A stretch of 33,325 nt of DNA from Pseudomonadales bacterium (lineage in GTDB: Bacteria > Pseudomonadota > Gammaproteobacteria > Pseudomonadales > Pseudohongiellaceae): assembly GCA_022821865.1 (NCBI GenBank), contig JAJECW010000032.1:1-33325 (forward strand). The letters are read 5' to 3'. Numbering within the stretch: the stretch's first letter is position 1; every line of letters starts with the position of its first letter. A program made the position numbers and the translations under genes. This document shows positions 17,453 to 27,909 of this stretch, piece after piece. The notes under the pieces were generated by a model. That model worked only from the letters and a program-made list of their open reading frames with translations, searched no databases and was not told the DNA's origin.

Positions 17453-18415
17453 ATGAATCAGGCTCTGGTGGGAAACTGTACCGCCGGCTTCGCCGCGCTG
17501 GCGCTGGCGGCAAGCGCGGGGGCCGTGCTTGGCCAGGACATCGAGCGCAGCTTTTCCGTGAATGCAGGCGACACGGTGCGGGTGGATGTGGAGCGGGCGC
17601 GGATCAGCGTCGAAACCTGGGATCGCAACGAGGTCGCTTTTTCGGCGGTGGAAGCCGACCGCTTCGAATTCGAGTTCGAACAGGAGGACGGCGTGGTGAC
17701 GATTCGCGGACGCGAACCCGAGGGCCGCCTCTCGTGGGGCTGGCTGGGGCTGATGGGTAACGCGAATGCTGAAATCATTCTGAATGTGCCGTATCTGCAG
17801 GACCTGAATCTGCGTACCAGCGGCGGCGATGTGGAGTTGAACCGCCTGCGGGGGGAATTCAGGGCCCGCACCTCCGGCGGCGACATCGAAGCGGGCGAAG
17901 TCGACGGGGCGGTGGATGTGGAAACCTCGGGGGGCACGATTCGGCTAGAGCAGGCAAGCGGCTCGGTAGCCGCGAAAACTTCGGGCGGTCGCATCCGGCT
18001 TGGCAACATGGCCGGCACGGTGGACGCCAGAACTTCGGGAGGCAGCATCCGCATTGCCGAAACCGGCGCCGCGGTCGAGGCCCGCACTTCGGGCGGCTCC
18101 ATTGAAATCGACAATGCCGGCGGTGCGGTATATGCCCGGACGTCCGGCGGTTCCGTTACGGTGGGATTTTCCCGCCAGCCCGAATCCGGCAGCGAATTGC
18201 GCACCTCCGGGGGCGGCGTCACGGCGTATCTGCCCGGCGATTTCCGCGCCGATATCTCCGCGCAGACTTCCGGCGGGCGGATTCGTTCCGATTTTCCCGA
18301 AGCCAGCGCGGACGAGCGGGGCCGCGAACTCGAACACGCCCTGAACGGCGGCGGCCCCGAACTCATCCTGAAAACCTCCGGCGGCTCGATCCGCATCCAC
18401 CGCCGGGAAAGCTGA
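17453..18415 (+). CDS. Exported DUF4097 family protein with TSGG repeats
   Basis: A 320-residue protein with a signal peptide (ALALAASAGAVLGQ). After an N-terminal beta region, residues about 115-320 carry at least ten copies of a unit of about 19 residues built around TSGG (RTSGGDIEAGEVDGAVDVE and so on). That is the DUF4097/DUF4098 beta-strand-rich repeat, predicted to form a right-handed beta solenoid. The start ATG at 17453 has GGAGAG upstream. It may form a unit with the serine hydrolase before it. No enzymatic residue pattern is seen; a structural or adhesive role in the envelope is a guess. Confidence 0.87.
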   Translation: MNQALVGNCTAGFAALALAASAGAVLGQDIERSFSVNAGDTVRVDVERARISVETWDRNEVAFSAVEADRFEFEFEQEDGVVTIRGREPEGRLSWGWLGLMGNANAEIILNVPYLQDLNLRTSGGDVELNRLRGEFRARTSGGDIEAGEVDGAVDVETSGGTIRLEQASGSVAAKTSGGRIRLGNMAGTVDARTSGGSIRIAETGAAVEARTSGGSIEIDNAGGAVYARTSGGSVTVGFSRQPESGSELRTSGGGVTAYLPGDFRADISAQTSGGRIRSDFPEASADERGRELEHALNGGGPELILKTSGGSIRIHRRES

Positions 18416-18454
18416 CACGCCTTCATTCAGCACGAAGCGAAGCCTTCCCCCAGC

Positions 18455-18526
18455 GTCATTCTGCGCGGAGCGAAACCTCAACCACCCCGTCATTCTGCGC
18501 GGAGCGAAGCGTAGTCGCAGAATCTC
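18455..18526. repeat. Two tandem copies of the GTCATTCTGCG palindromic repeat
   Basis: A truncated copy begins at 18455 (GTCATTCTGCGCGGAGCGAA, then lost) and a full copy spans 18489-18526, ending CGCAGAATC. GGGGATTCTG follows to about 18539. They lie between the convergent DUF4097 gene and zapE and mark the right border of the accessory island. The full copy differs from the one inside mod at a single base. Confidence 0.8.
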
Positions 18527-18648
18527 TCCGGGGATTCTGTGAGAGGGGGGTATGGACACGCGAACGATGTGGCCAACCACCCGCACAAAAAGGCGGGAAC
18601 CACAGGAGCATGGTTACGCGAACAGGGATGTTCGCGGCCTTGCGCTTT

Positions 18649-19746
18649 TCAGGCCCGGTGTTCGAGGCCGAGATAGTCCCTCGACTGCATTTCCAACAGG
18701 CGTGAGCGGGTGCGCTCGAACTCGGCGGCGAGGCGGGTTCCCGCATACAGGTCCGGGATGGCCGCCGCGGCGCTGACAATCAGCTTTACCCGGCTGTCAT
18801 AGAAGGCGTCAATGAGATTGATGAAACGCCGGATGCTGTCAAGGCTGTGGTCGTCGAGGGCGGGCACGTCGCTGATGATCACGGCGTGGAACATTCTGGC
18901 GATCTCCACGTAATCCGCCGCGCTGCGGGGCCCTTCGCAGATTGCCCTGAAATCGAACCACACCACATCCTGGGTCATCAGCCGCACGGCGATTTCGCGC
19001 TCTTGGATGACAATGCTTCCATGGCTGACGACACTGGCGGCGCCGGTGGCGAGTTCGTGGAAATTCCCCCGCAACAGGGATTCGGTCTCGGGCGTGACCG
19101 GATGGTGGTATAGCGTCGCCTGCTCCAGGCTGCGCAGGCGATAGTCCACCCCCGGGGCAAGCTCCACCACCGCGCAATGTTGCTCAAGCAGGCCGATGGC
19201 CGGCAGGAATCGCCCGCGCTGGAGACCGTTTTCATACAACCTGGCCGGGGGAATATTGGAGGTCGCCACCAGAATCACCTTGCGCCGGAACAGCGCATCG
19301 AGCAAGCCGCCAAGCAGCATGGCGTCGCCGATATCGGAGACATGAAACTCGTCAAAGCAGATGATTCCGGCTTCGAGGGCAAGTTCGTCCGCCACGGTGT
19401 CGAGTGGGTCCCGCATTCCCTGCAGGGCCGCGAGCCGCCGATGCACGCGCTGCAGGAAAGCGTGGAAATGCGCCCGCAGCTTGTAATTGCCCGGCAGGCA
19501 ATCGAAAAACAGGTCCATCAGGAAAGTCTTGCCGCGCCCTACCCCGCCCCACAAATACATCCCCCGGGGCGGGGCGCCCCGCCGGGACAGACCGAGCCAG
19601 GACCATGGCGGCGAAGGCCGCCGATGCCAGCGCGGCGCAAGCTCCCCCGCCAGCCGCCCCAATTCCCGCACCACGGCCTCCTGCGCCGGATCATGGGTAA
19701 CCCCGCCCTCATTCACCGCGGATCGGTAACGACTGCAAATGTCCAT
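18649..19746 (-). CDS. zapE: Cell division ATPase ZapE (AFG1 family)
   Basis: A 365-residue AFG1-type ATPase. It has GGVGRGKT (67-74, Walker A), ICFDEFHVSD (Walker B near 129-138), ATSNIPPARLYENGLQRGRF, and the C-terminal FRRFINLIDAFYDSRVKL-like segment. ZapE binds FtsZ and acts at the division ring under stress. ATG at 19744-19746 has AGGA upstream. The longer frame to 19842 lacks a good ribosome-binding site and adds residues not seen in the family. It is divergent from zapG, as expected for this locus. Confidence 0.95.
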   Translation of the reverse strand: MDICSRYRSAVNEGGVTHDPAQEAVVRELGRLAGELAPRWHRRPSPPWSWLGLSRRGAPPRGMYLWGGVGRGKTFLMDLFFDCLPGNYKLRAHFHAFLQRVHRRLAALQGMRDPLDTVADELALEAGIICFDEFHVSDIGDAMLLGGLLDALFRRKVILVATSNIPPARLYENGLQRGRFLPAIGLLEQHCAVVELAPGVDYRLRSLEQATLYHHPVTPETESLLRGNFHELATGAASVVSHGSIVIQEREIAVRLMTQDVVWFDFRAICEGPRSAADYVEIARMFHAVIISDVPALDDHSLDSIRRFINLIDAFYDSRVKLIVSAAAAIPDLYAGTRLAAEFERTRSRLLEMQSRDYLGLEHRA

Positions 19747-19904
19747 CGAAGAAGTCCTTCCAGGCCCGGAGCATTTCCGGAACGCAAGGGCGCAAAAGAA
19801 TATCATTCCCTTCCCGGCCCGGTCGAAGTCCCGCAACCCCACATGCGGTATACTCCCCCTTCCTTGATGTTGACTTCCCGGCTCGCGCAGCGAAGGTTTC
19901 TCAC

Positions 19905-20375
19905 TTGACTATCTGGCTTACCGGAATCGCGTGTCTGGCCCTTGGGCTGGTAATCGGCGCCGCCTTCGCCAGCCGGCTTGGCGGCGGCCCGGCCCGGGTG
20001 CGCGAACTCGAAGAGCAGTTGCGCCGCCTGCGGGAAAGCGACCGTGACTACCGCGAAAGCGTGTCCGAGCATTTCAGCGCCACCGCCAGCCTCGTCAAGC
20101 AGATGACCGAAAGCTACCGGGATGTGTACCAGCATCTCGCCAGCGGCGCCCAGTCGCTTTGCTCAGCCGAAGTCGCCAGCCGGCTGCTGCCCGCCAACAA
20201 TGAATCGGTATTCGAGAACGCGCCGGAAGCCGAAGAACTCGGCGTGCTGCCACCCAAGGACTACGCCGCCAGGGCCGACCCGTCCCGCAAGGGCGCCCTA
20301 GCCGAGGATTTTGGCCTGGAAAAACCCGGCAGGGAACCGGATGACGAGTACATGAACCAGGGCGAGAATCGTTGA
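19905..20375 (+). CDS. zapG: ZapG / YhcB family (DUF1043) inner membrane protein
   Basis: A 156-residue protein with one N-terminal membrane helix ([20 protein letters not shown]). A charged coiled coil (about 29-75) and the family motif [16 protein letters not shown] follow, then an Asp/Glu/Pro-rich tail. YhcB/ZapG links cell division, envelope synthesis and the cell-shape machinery. The start is TTG with GAAGG upstream. A TATACT at 19849-19854 could be its -10 box, without a clear -35. It is divergent from zapE and is followed by cysD after 22 bases. Confidence 0.88.
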   Translation: MTIWLTGIACLALGLVIGAAFASRLGGGPARVRELEEQLRRLRESDRDYRESVSEHFSATASLVKQMTESYRDVYQHLASGAQSLCSAEVASRLLPANNESVFENAPEAEELGVLPPKDYAARADPSRKGALAEDFGLEKPGREPDDEYMNQGENR

Positions 20376-20397
20376 AGCAGAGAACTTCACCCCACCG

Positions 20398-21306
20398 ATG
20401 ACCGCCTGCAATCTTACGCACCTGAAGCAGCTCGAAGCCGAGAGCATCCATATCATCCGGGAGGTCGCCGCCGCCTTCGGCAATCCGGTGATGCTGTACT
20501 CCATCGGCAAGGATTCCTCGGTGATGCTCCATCTTGCCCGCAAGGCCTTCTATCCCGGGCGCCTGCCATTTCCACTGCTGCATGTGGACACCACCTGGAA
20601 GTTTCGCGAAATGATCGCCTTTCGCGACGCCCAGGCGAAACGGCTCGGCCTTGAATTGATCGTCCACATCAACGAGGAGGGGGTGAAGGCCGGCATCAAT
20701 CCCTTTGACCACGGCAGCGAAAAACACACCGACGTGATGAAGACCCAGGCGCTGAAACAGGCCTTGAACCGGCATCGGTTCGACGCCGCCTTCGGCGGGG
20801 CGCGGCGGGACGAGGAAAAATCCCGCGCCAAGGAGCGCGTGTTCTCCTTCCGCGACCGCAATCACGTGTGGGACCCGCGCAACCAGCGGCCCGAATTGTG
20901 GAACCTGTACAACACCAGAATCAGCAAGGGCGAAAGCATCCGGGTGTTTCCCCTGTCGAACTGGACCGAACTCGACATCTGGCAGTACATCTACCTCAAC
21001 GATATCGAAATCGTGCCGCTGTACTTCGCCAAGCGGCGGCCCGTGGTGAATATCGACGGCGTGGACATCCTCGTGGACGACAACCGCATGCCCCTGCCCC
21101 AGGTCGAGCCGGTACGACTCAAGATGGTGCGCTTCCGCACCCTGGGCTGCTACCCGCTTACCGGCGCAGTGGAATCGGACGCCGATACCCTGCCGGAAAT
21201 CATTCGCGAAATGCTGCTGGCCACGAGTTCCGAGCGCCAGGGCCGCCTGATCGACTCGGACCAGGCGGCATCCATGGAGCAGAAAAAACGCCAGGGCTAT
21301 TTCTGA
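20398..21306 (+). CDS. cysD: Sulfate adenylyltransferase subunit 2
   Basis: A 302-residue PP-loop ATP pyrophosphatase that makes adenosine 5'-phosphosulfate from ATP and sulfate, together with CysN. SIGKDS at 35-40 is the PP-loop. [22 protein letters not shown]-type wording, [24 protein letters not shown] and the C-terminal [15 protein letters not shown] are diagnostic. Length is normal. Unlike most cysDN operons, where the two genes nearly touch, 186 bases separate it from cysNC, and they hold copy B of the four-hairpin element. Confidence 0.97.
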   Translation: MTACNLTHLKQLEAESIHIIREVAAAFGNPVMLYSIGKDSSVMLHLARKAFYPGRLPFPLLHVDTTWKFREMIAFRDAQAKRLGLELIVHINEEGVKAGINPFDHGSEKHTDVMKTQALKQALNRHRFDAAFGGARRDEEKSRAKERVFSFRDRNHVWDPRNQRPELWNLYNTRISKGESIRVFPLSNWTELDIWQYIYLNDIEIVPLYFAKRRPVVNIDGVDILVDDNRMPLPQVEPVRLKMVRFRTLGCYPLTGAVESDADTLPEIIREMLLATSSERQGRLIDSDQAASMEQKKRQGYF

Positions 21307-21368
21307 TTGCGCCTGAAATCCACGCGCCTAGACCACACGCCACGCACTTGGACAATCAGCACTTGTAT

Positions 21369-21482
21369 GTGGCACAAGGATGTGCCACCGGATTTAGTGG
21401 CGCAAGCCAGTAAATCCGTGAGCAAAACAAAACCACGCTTTTGTTTTGCGTTAGAGAACAATTCCAAGGATGGAATTGTTCG
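21369..21482 (+). repeat. Four-hairpin structured element, copy B, between cysD and cysNC
   Basis: The positions correspond to copy A at a constant offset of 21350. HP1 is 21369-21388 (8 bp, loop AGGA). HP2 is 21389-21418 (13 positions, one G-G mismatch, GCAA tetraloop). HP3 is 21422-21449 (identical to copy A). HP4 is 21456-21481 (11 bp, loop AGGA). HP1 displays ACAAGGATGT, close to the CsrA in-vitro-selected consensus RUACARGGAUGU, and HP4 displays AAGGA. The cysNC ribosome-binding site GGAG (21482-21485) begins right after HP4, so folding or protein binding could affect translation of cysNC. A transcript from cysD would include it. Confidence 0.85.
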
Positions 21483-21492
21483 GAGAAACCAA

Positions 21493-23394
21493 ATGAACCA
21501 GCAACCCGACCTGGCCCAGGCCGACATCAAGGCTTACCTCGCCCAGCACGAGCGCAAGGAACTGCTGCGCTTTCTCACCTGCGGCAGCGTCGATGACGGC
21601 AAGAGCACCCTCATCGGCCGGCTGCTCCACGATTCCAAGCTGATTTACGAGGATCAGCTCGCCGCCATCGAAGCCGACAGCCTGCGCTCGGGCGGCCTCG
21701 ACGGCAAGCTCGACCTGTCCCTGCTCGTGGACGGCCTCCAGGCCGAGCGCGAGCAGGGCATCACCATTGATGTGGCCTACCGCTATTTCTCCACCGCGAA
21801 GCGCAAGTTCATCATCGCCGACACGCCGGGCCACGAGCAGTACACCCGCAACATGGCCACCGGCGCCTCCAACTGCGACCTCGCGATCATCCTCATCGAC
21901 GCCCGCCACGGCGTGCTCACCCAGACCCGGCGGCACAGCTTCATCGTCTCCCTGCTCGGCATCCAGCAGGTGATCGTGGCGGTGAACAAGATGGATCTGG
22001 TGGATTACGCCGAAGACGTCTTCAACCGCATTCGCGAGGAGTATCTCGCCTTCAGCGCGGGACTCGAAGGCATTGAACCGCATTTCATTCCGCTATCCGC
22101 CAAACATGGCGACAATGTGGTCCATGCCAGTCCGGCAATGCCCTGGCACCAGGGCAAGGCGCTGATGACCATGCTGGAAACCGTGGAGCTTTCCGCCAGC
22201 CGCAACTTCGCCGACTTCCGCTTTCCGGTGCAGTACGTCAACCGGCCCAATCTCAATTTCCGCGGCTACTGCGGCACCGTCGCCTCGGGCGTGGTGCGCA
22301 AGGGCGACGAAGTGGTGGTGCTGCCTTCGGGCCGCAAGAGCCGCATCAAGTCCATTGTCACCTACGATGAGGAACTCGAACTCGCCTGGGCCAATATGGC
22401 GGTAACCCTGACCCTGGAACACGAAATCGATCTCGGCCGCGGCGACCTGATCGCCCATCCCGACAATTCCCCCGCCGGAGGCGACCGCCTCGACGCCAGC
22501 GTGGTGTGGATGGCGGAGGACCCGCTTCTCCCCGGAGTGCGATACGAAATCAAGCTCGGCGCCCGCAGCGTGATCGGCACGGTGAAATCCGTGCGCCATG
22601 TGGTGGATATCTCCAGTCTTGCCGAGCGCTCCGCCGCCAGGCTCGAACTGAATGAAATCGGCCGGCTCGACATCGCCCTCGAACAGGCGGTGCATTTCGA
22701 CAGCTATCGGGACAACCGCGCCACCGGCGGATTCATCCTCATCGACCGGCTTTCGAATGTCACCGTGGGCGCCGGCATGATTCATTGTGAACACGCCCGG
22801 GAGGACGCCCCGGCGGTCAGCGCAAGCGGCCATGTGAGCGGCAGCGAGCGCGCGGCGCGCTTTGGCCAGCGGCCCGTGACGGTCATGTTCATTGGCGTCT
22901 CCGGTTCGGGCAAGTCGACACTCGCCCATGCCCTGGAAAGGCGACTGTTCGACCTTGGCCGCTTCAGCACCGTGCTGGACGGCAAGGCCATGCGCCTCGG
23001 CATCAGCCGCGACCTGCCGCACGACGCCGAGGGCCGCGCAGAGAACCTGCGCCGCAGCGCCCATGTGGCGCGCTTTGTGAATGATTCCGGGCTGATTTGC
23101 TGCGCCGCTTTCGTGGCGCCCAACGAAGACTCACGGGAGCACGCCATCAGCGTGATCGGCCGGCGCAACTGCTTTCTGGTCTATCTCAACCCGCCGCTGG
23201 AAGTCTGCATGCAACGCGACCCGAGCGGGCTGTACGCCGCCGCCAGGGAAAACGAATCCGCGCATGTGCCGGGGCTTTCCTTTCCCTACCGCCCCCCCGC
23301 CGAGCCCTGGCTGGAGCTGGACACCAGCGCGCTTTCCATCAAAGCCTGCGTGGATCAGGTGCTTGCGCGACTCGAAGAAGAACAGGTAGTCTGA
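21493..23394 (+). CDS. cysNC: Bifunctional sulfate adenylyltransferase subunit 1 / APS kinase (CysNC)
   Basis: A 633-residue fusion. Residues about 1-440 are the CysN GTPase: GSVDDGKST (31-39), [12 protein letters not shown] and NKMDLVDY, plus beta-barrel domains. Residues about 455-633 are the CysC APS kinase: P-loop GVSGSGKST (468-476), [19 protein letters not shown] and [13 protein letters not shown]. In the kinase the usual DGDNVRHGL reads DGKAMRLGI; related pseudomonad fusions also depart here, so activity is likely but not certain. ATG at 21493 has GGAG seven bases upstream. The same frame is open back to the cysD stop, but only across the repeated element, which is not conserved as protein. 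Confidence 0.96.
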   Translation: MNQQPDLAQADIKAYLAQHERKELLRFLTCGSVDDGKSTLIGRLLHDSKLIYEDQLAAIEADSLRSGGLDGKLDLSLLVDGLQAEREQGITIDVAYRYFSTAKRKFIIADTPGHEQYTRNMATGASNCDLAIILIDARHGVLTQTRRHSFIVSLLGIQQVIVAVNKMDLVDYAEDVFNRIREEYLAFSAGLEGIEPHFIPLSAKHGDNVVHASPAMPWHQGKALMTMLETVELSASRNFADFRFPVQYVNRPNLNFRGYCGTVASGVVRKGDEVVVLPSGRKSRIKSIVTYDEELELAWANMAVTLTLEHEIDLGRGDLIAHPDNSPAGGDRLDASVVWMAEDPLLPGVRYEIKLGARSVIGTVKSVRHVVDISSLAERSAARLELNEIGRLDIALEQAVHFDSYRDNRATGGFILIDRLSNVTVGAGMIHCEHAREDAPAVSASGHVSGSERAARFGQRPVTVMFIGVSGSGKSTLAHALERRLFDLGRFSTVLDGKAMRLGISRDLPHDAEGRAENLRRSAHVARFVNDSGLICCAAFVAPNEDSREHAISVIGRRNCFLVYLNPPLEVCMQRDPSGLYAAARENESAHVPGLSFPYRPPAEPWLELDTSALSIKACVDQVLARLEEEQVV

Positions 23395-23427
23395 AAGGAC
23401 TACGGCCGCTGGCATGAACCGAACCCT

Positions 23428-24558
23428 ATGGCGACTGTAATGAGCCGTTTATTGCGACTGTTGCGCTTTGCCGGCTGGCCGATGGTCTGCGGCGCGCTGG
23501 TCGCCGTGGCCGCCCTGCAGTTTCTGCAGTTGCGGGAAATCAGCGGTCTGCTCGACGGGCTTGCCGCCGAAGAGGGAACCACCGCGGCGGATCATTACCA
23601 GGCCATCGCCGGGGCATCGGCCTCGGTGGTGAGCATCAGCGCCACCCGGGTCAATGTGGAAGCCATCGAGCGCACCGGCGCCGACCGGGTCGATCTCTAC
23701 CTGGGCGAGCAGGAAAGCCTGGGATCGGGCATCATCATCGACCCGCGCGGATTCATCCTCACCAACCTGCACGTGGTGGACACCCTGTTCGACGCCTTTG
23801 ACGCCACGGTAAGCCTGAGCGACGGCCGCCATACTCCCGCCACGGTCATCGCCTGGGACGAAGCCAACGATCTCGCGGTGCTGCACATCAACATGGGTGA
23901 TCTGACACCGATTCCACTGGGCGATGAAAGCGCGCTGACGGTGGGTGACGAGGTTTTCTCCATCGGCTATCCACACAATATCGGCCAGTCCGTGTCCCGG
24001 GGCATTGTCAGTTCCCTGAACCGCGGTCTCGATTTCCCGGTCAGCATGATCCAGACCGACGCCGCCATCAATCCCGGCAGTTCCGGCGGCGCCCTCATCG
24101 ACAGCGCGGGGCGGCTGGTGGGAGTCAATTCCTCGATTCTGTCGGAATCGGGCAATTTTGAAGGCATCGGCTTCGCCACTCCGGCGCGGTTCGCGGTGGG
24201 GACCGCCAGGGAACTCGTGGAGGAAGCCATCGCCGCCAATTCCGGCTATCTCGGCGTACTCACCGGCGAGGCGCTCACCGCCCAGTCCAGCGAACTGTTC
24301 TTCGGCGTTGACCATATTCGCGGCATGCTCGTGGAAAGCGTCGATGAAGGCGGCGCCGCGGCCCGGGTGGGCATTCTGCCGGGGGACGTGATTACCGCCG
24401 TCAACGACAGCATGGTAGTGGATGACGAAAGCATCGTCATGGAAGTACGCGAAAAGAAACCGGGCGATGTGGTGCGGGTGCGGGTGTATCGCGAAGGCCG
24501 CGCGCTGGAGTTCGAAACCGCGCTTGGTTTCGGCCAGGCCATTGTCTTCGACCCCTGA
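23428..24558 (+). CDS. DegS/AlgW-type periplasmic serine protease
   Basis: A 376-residue trypsin-like protease with an N-terminal membrane anchor (about 15-32) and one PDZ domain (about 270-370). The catalytic triad is His115 (LTNLHVV), Asp148 (ANDLAVL) and Ser219 (NPGSSGG). The single PDZ and anchor, rather than two PDZ and a cleaved signal, mark the DegS/AlgW class, which starts the sigma-E/AlgU envelope stress response by cutting the anti-sigma factor. AlgW lies beside the cys and his genes in Pseudomonas too. Either ATG at 23428 or 23440 could start it; neither has a clear ribosome-binding site. It converges with hisD. Confidence 0.93.
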   Translation: MATVMSRLLRLLRFAGWPMVCGALVAVAALQFLQLREISGLLDGLAAEEGTTAADHYQAIAGASASVVSISATRVNVEAIERTGADRVDLYLGEQESLGSGIIIDPRGFILTNLHVVDTLFDAFDATVSLSDGRHTPATVIAWDEANDLAVLHINMGDLTPIPLGDESALTVGDEVFSIGYPHNIGQSVSRGIVSSLNRGLDFPVSMIQTDAAINPGSSGGALIDSAGRLVGVNSSILSESGNFEGIGFATPARFAVGTARELVEEAIAANSGYLGVLTGEALTAQSSELFFGVDHIRGMLVESVDEGGAAARVGILPGDVITAVNDSMVVDDESIVMEVREKKPGDVVRVRVYREGRALEFETALGFGQAIVFDP

Positions 24559-24560
24559 TT

Positions 24561-24589
24561 CCGGGCTGGCGGCTCCGGTATCAGCCCGG
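24561..24589. terminator. Stem-loop between the convergent protease and hisD genes
   Basis: CCGGGCTG (24561-24568) pairs with CAGCCCGG (24582-24589) across a 13-base loop. It fills the gap between the two convergent stops and overlaps the end of hisD. There is no T-run on either side, so intrinsic termination is doubtful; it could protect both transcript ends. Confidence 0.35.
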
Positions 24590-25894
24590 CAGGCGATATT
24601 CCGCGGAGCGGGCGTGGGCGTCGAGATTTTCCCGGCGACCGAGTTCGGCCGCGGTGACGGCAAGCGCGGCGGCGCCCTCCGCCGAGCAGTGAATGATCGA
24701 ACTGCGCTTCTGGAAATCCGGCACGCCCAGCGCCGAGGAGAAACGCGCCGTGCCCGAAGTGGGCAGCACATGGCTTGGCCCCGCGCAGTAATCGCCCAGC
24801 GCCTCGGCGCTGTAGCGGCCGAGAAAAATGGCGCCGGCGTGCCTGATTTTCTCCAGTAGCGCTTCCGGCTCGGCCACCGACAACTCAAGGTGTTCCGGCG
24901 CAATCCGGTTGCTGATGACGGCGGCCTGGTCCAGGTCTTCGGCAAGTATGAACACCGCGCGCCGGTTGAGGCTTTCGGTAATGATGCCGCGTCTTTCCAT
25001 TTCGGGCAGCAGACGGACCATGGCCCCCTTGACGGCGTCCAGATAGCCGGCGCCGGTGGCGATCAGGATCGACTGCGCCCGCTCGTCGTGTTCGGCCTGG
25101 GAAAACAGGTCCATGGCGACCCAGTCGGGATCGGTGGCGCCGTCGCAGATCACCGTCAGTTCGGTGGGGCCGGCGATCATGTCGATGCCTACTTCGCCGT
25201 ACACCAGTTTCTTGGCGATGGTGACGTAGATATTGCCGGGACCGGCGATCTTGTCGACCCTGGGAATGCTTTCCGTGCCGTAGGCCAGGGCCGCAATGGC
25301 CTGGGCGCCGCCGATGGCATGGAGGCGGTCCACTCCGGCCAGGGCCGCCGCGGCAAACACCATGTCGCTGCCTGCGCCGTGTGCCAGCGGCACGGTGGCG
25401 ATGATCTCCCCCACGCCGGCGACGCTGGCCGGAATAGCCAGCATCAGCACCGAAGAGGGATAGCTCGCCTTGCCGCCCGGCACGTAAATGCCCACGCGGT
25501 CCAGGGCGCCCACCTTCTGCCCATACACCGAGCCGTCCGCTTCGGCGTACTGCCAGGAGCCCTGCTTCTGGGCCTCGTGATAGCGGCGGATGCGCTCGGC
25601 GGCGTGGCCCAGGGCCCTGGCGCCGGCCTCGGGCAGCCGCGCCAGGGACTGCTCCATCTGTTCCCGGGACACGGTCAAACCGGCCATGCCGCCAGCCTCG
25701 ATTCCATCGAAGCGCCTGGTGTACTCAAGCACCGCGGCATCGCCCCGGGCGCGGACATCCGCCAGAATCTCCCGCACCCGGCCCGTCACCTCTTCACCCA
25801 CGAGCATCTGCCGGTCCAGCGCGGCGGCGAGCTGGTGGTCGAAATCCGGCCCGGAGGCTATCAGGGTGCTGATGTCGAGTGTGGAATCGCTCAT
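24581..25894 (-). CDS. hisD: Histidinol dehydrogenase
   Basis: A 437-residue zinc enzyme that carries out the last two oxidations of histidine biosynthesis. Landmarks are VGIYVPGGKASYPSSVLM, KIAGPGNIYV, IAGPTELTVICD, SQAEHDE (Zn/catalytic His), APEHLEL and GDYCAGPSHVLPTSGTARF. Length is normal. It follows hisG by ten bases and ends the mlaC-ibaG-murA-hisG-hisD run. In Pseudomonas hisC comes next; here the gene beyond is the convergent protease. Confidence 0.97.
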   Translation of the reverse strand: MSDSTLDISTLIASGPDFDHQLAAALDRQMLVGEEVTGRVREILADVRARGDAAVLEYTRRFDGIEAGGMAGLTVSREQMEQSLARLPEAGARALGHAAERIRRYHEAQKQGSWQYAEADGSVYGQKVGALDRVGIYVPGGKASYPSSVLMLAIPASVAGVGEIIATVPLAHGAGSDMVFAAAALAGVDRLHAIGGAQAIAALAYGTESIPRVDKIAGPGNIYVTIAKKLVYGEVGIDMIAGPTELTVICDGATDPDWVAMDLFSQAEHDERAQSILIATGAGYLDAVKGAMVRLLPEMERRGIITESLNRRAVFILAEDLDQAAVISNRIAPEHLELSVAEPEALLEKIRHAGAIFLGRYSAEALGDYCAGPSHVLPTSGTARFSSALGVPDFQKRSSIIHCSAEGAAALAVTAAELGRRENLDAHARSAEYRLPG

Positions 25895-25904
25895 GGCGCG
25901 GCAA

Positions 25905-26555
25905 TCATTCCGCCTGTGCCGACACGGCGGCGGCGAGGCGCTCGAGTATGGCCCGGACCGGCCGGCTCTTGATTTTCATCGAAGCCTTGTTGACGATGAC
26001 CCGGGAACTGATCTCGGCAATGGTTTCGACCGGCGCGAGACCATTGGCGCGCAGGGTGTTTCCGGTATCGACGATATCCACAACGGCATCCGCCAGGCCC
26101 ATGGCCGGAGCGATTTCCAGGGCGCCATTGAGCCTGATCAACTCCACCTGCCGGCCCTGCCCGGCAAACCAGCGCTTGGCGATACGGGTGAATTTCGTGG
26201 CGACCCGCAGCCTGTCTCCGGTCTCGCCGGCGCCCTCGGGCATTGCCGTCATCAGGCGGCAGCGGGCTATGCCGAGATCAAGTGGTTCGTAGAGGCCGTC
26301 GCCGCCGTATTCCAGCAGCATGTCCTTGCCGGCCACTCCCATGTCCGCGGCGCCGTTCTCCACATAGACCGGCACGTCCGAGCCGCGCATGACCAACAGG
26401 CTCACGCCGGCCATGCTCGTGGGAAACCGCAGCTTGCGGCTGCGGGCCATGTCCTCCAGCGGCTGTATGCCCGCCTGCTTGAGCAGGGGCAGGGTTTCGG
26501 CAAGAATCCGGCCCCGGGTGAGGGCGATGACGATGGTCTCGGCAGCGGAATTCAT
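25905..26555 (-). CDS. hisG: ATP phosphoribosyltransferase, short form
   Basis: A 216-residue catalytic subunit for the first step of histidine biosynthesis. It shows [33 protein letters not shown], and the PRPP-binding [15 protein letters not shown]. The C-terminal regulatory domain of the long form is absent, so the enzyme should need HisZ, which is not in this window. It lies 22 bases after murA and ten before hisD. Confidence 0.96.
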   Translation of the reverse strand: MNSAAETIVIALTRGRILAETLPLLKQAGIQPLEDMARSRKLRFPTSMAGVSLLVMRGSDVPVYVENGAADMGVAGKDMLLEYGGDGLYEPLDLGIARCRLMTAMPEGAGETGDRLRVATKFTRIAKRWFAGQGRQVELIRLNGALEIAPAMGLADAVVDIVDTGNTLRANGLAPVETIAEISSRVIVNKASMKIKSRPVRAILERLAAAVSAQAE

Positions 26556-26577
26556 GGCGCTTTCCTTCCGGATTCCT

Positions 26578-27855
<1,278 letters not shown>

Positions 27856-27909
27856 CTATTCCGAATCGCCAAAGCGTGGCCAGGCTTTCGCGGCTCGATG
27901 CCGCCGGAA

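Noticed and set aside
21307-21492. N-terminal extension of CysN through the repeated element (62 extra codons)
   Set aside because: ATG at 21493 has a good ribosome-binding site and gives the standard N-terminus; the same frame in copy A is broken by a stop.
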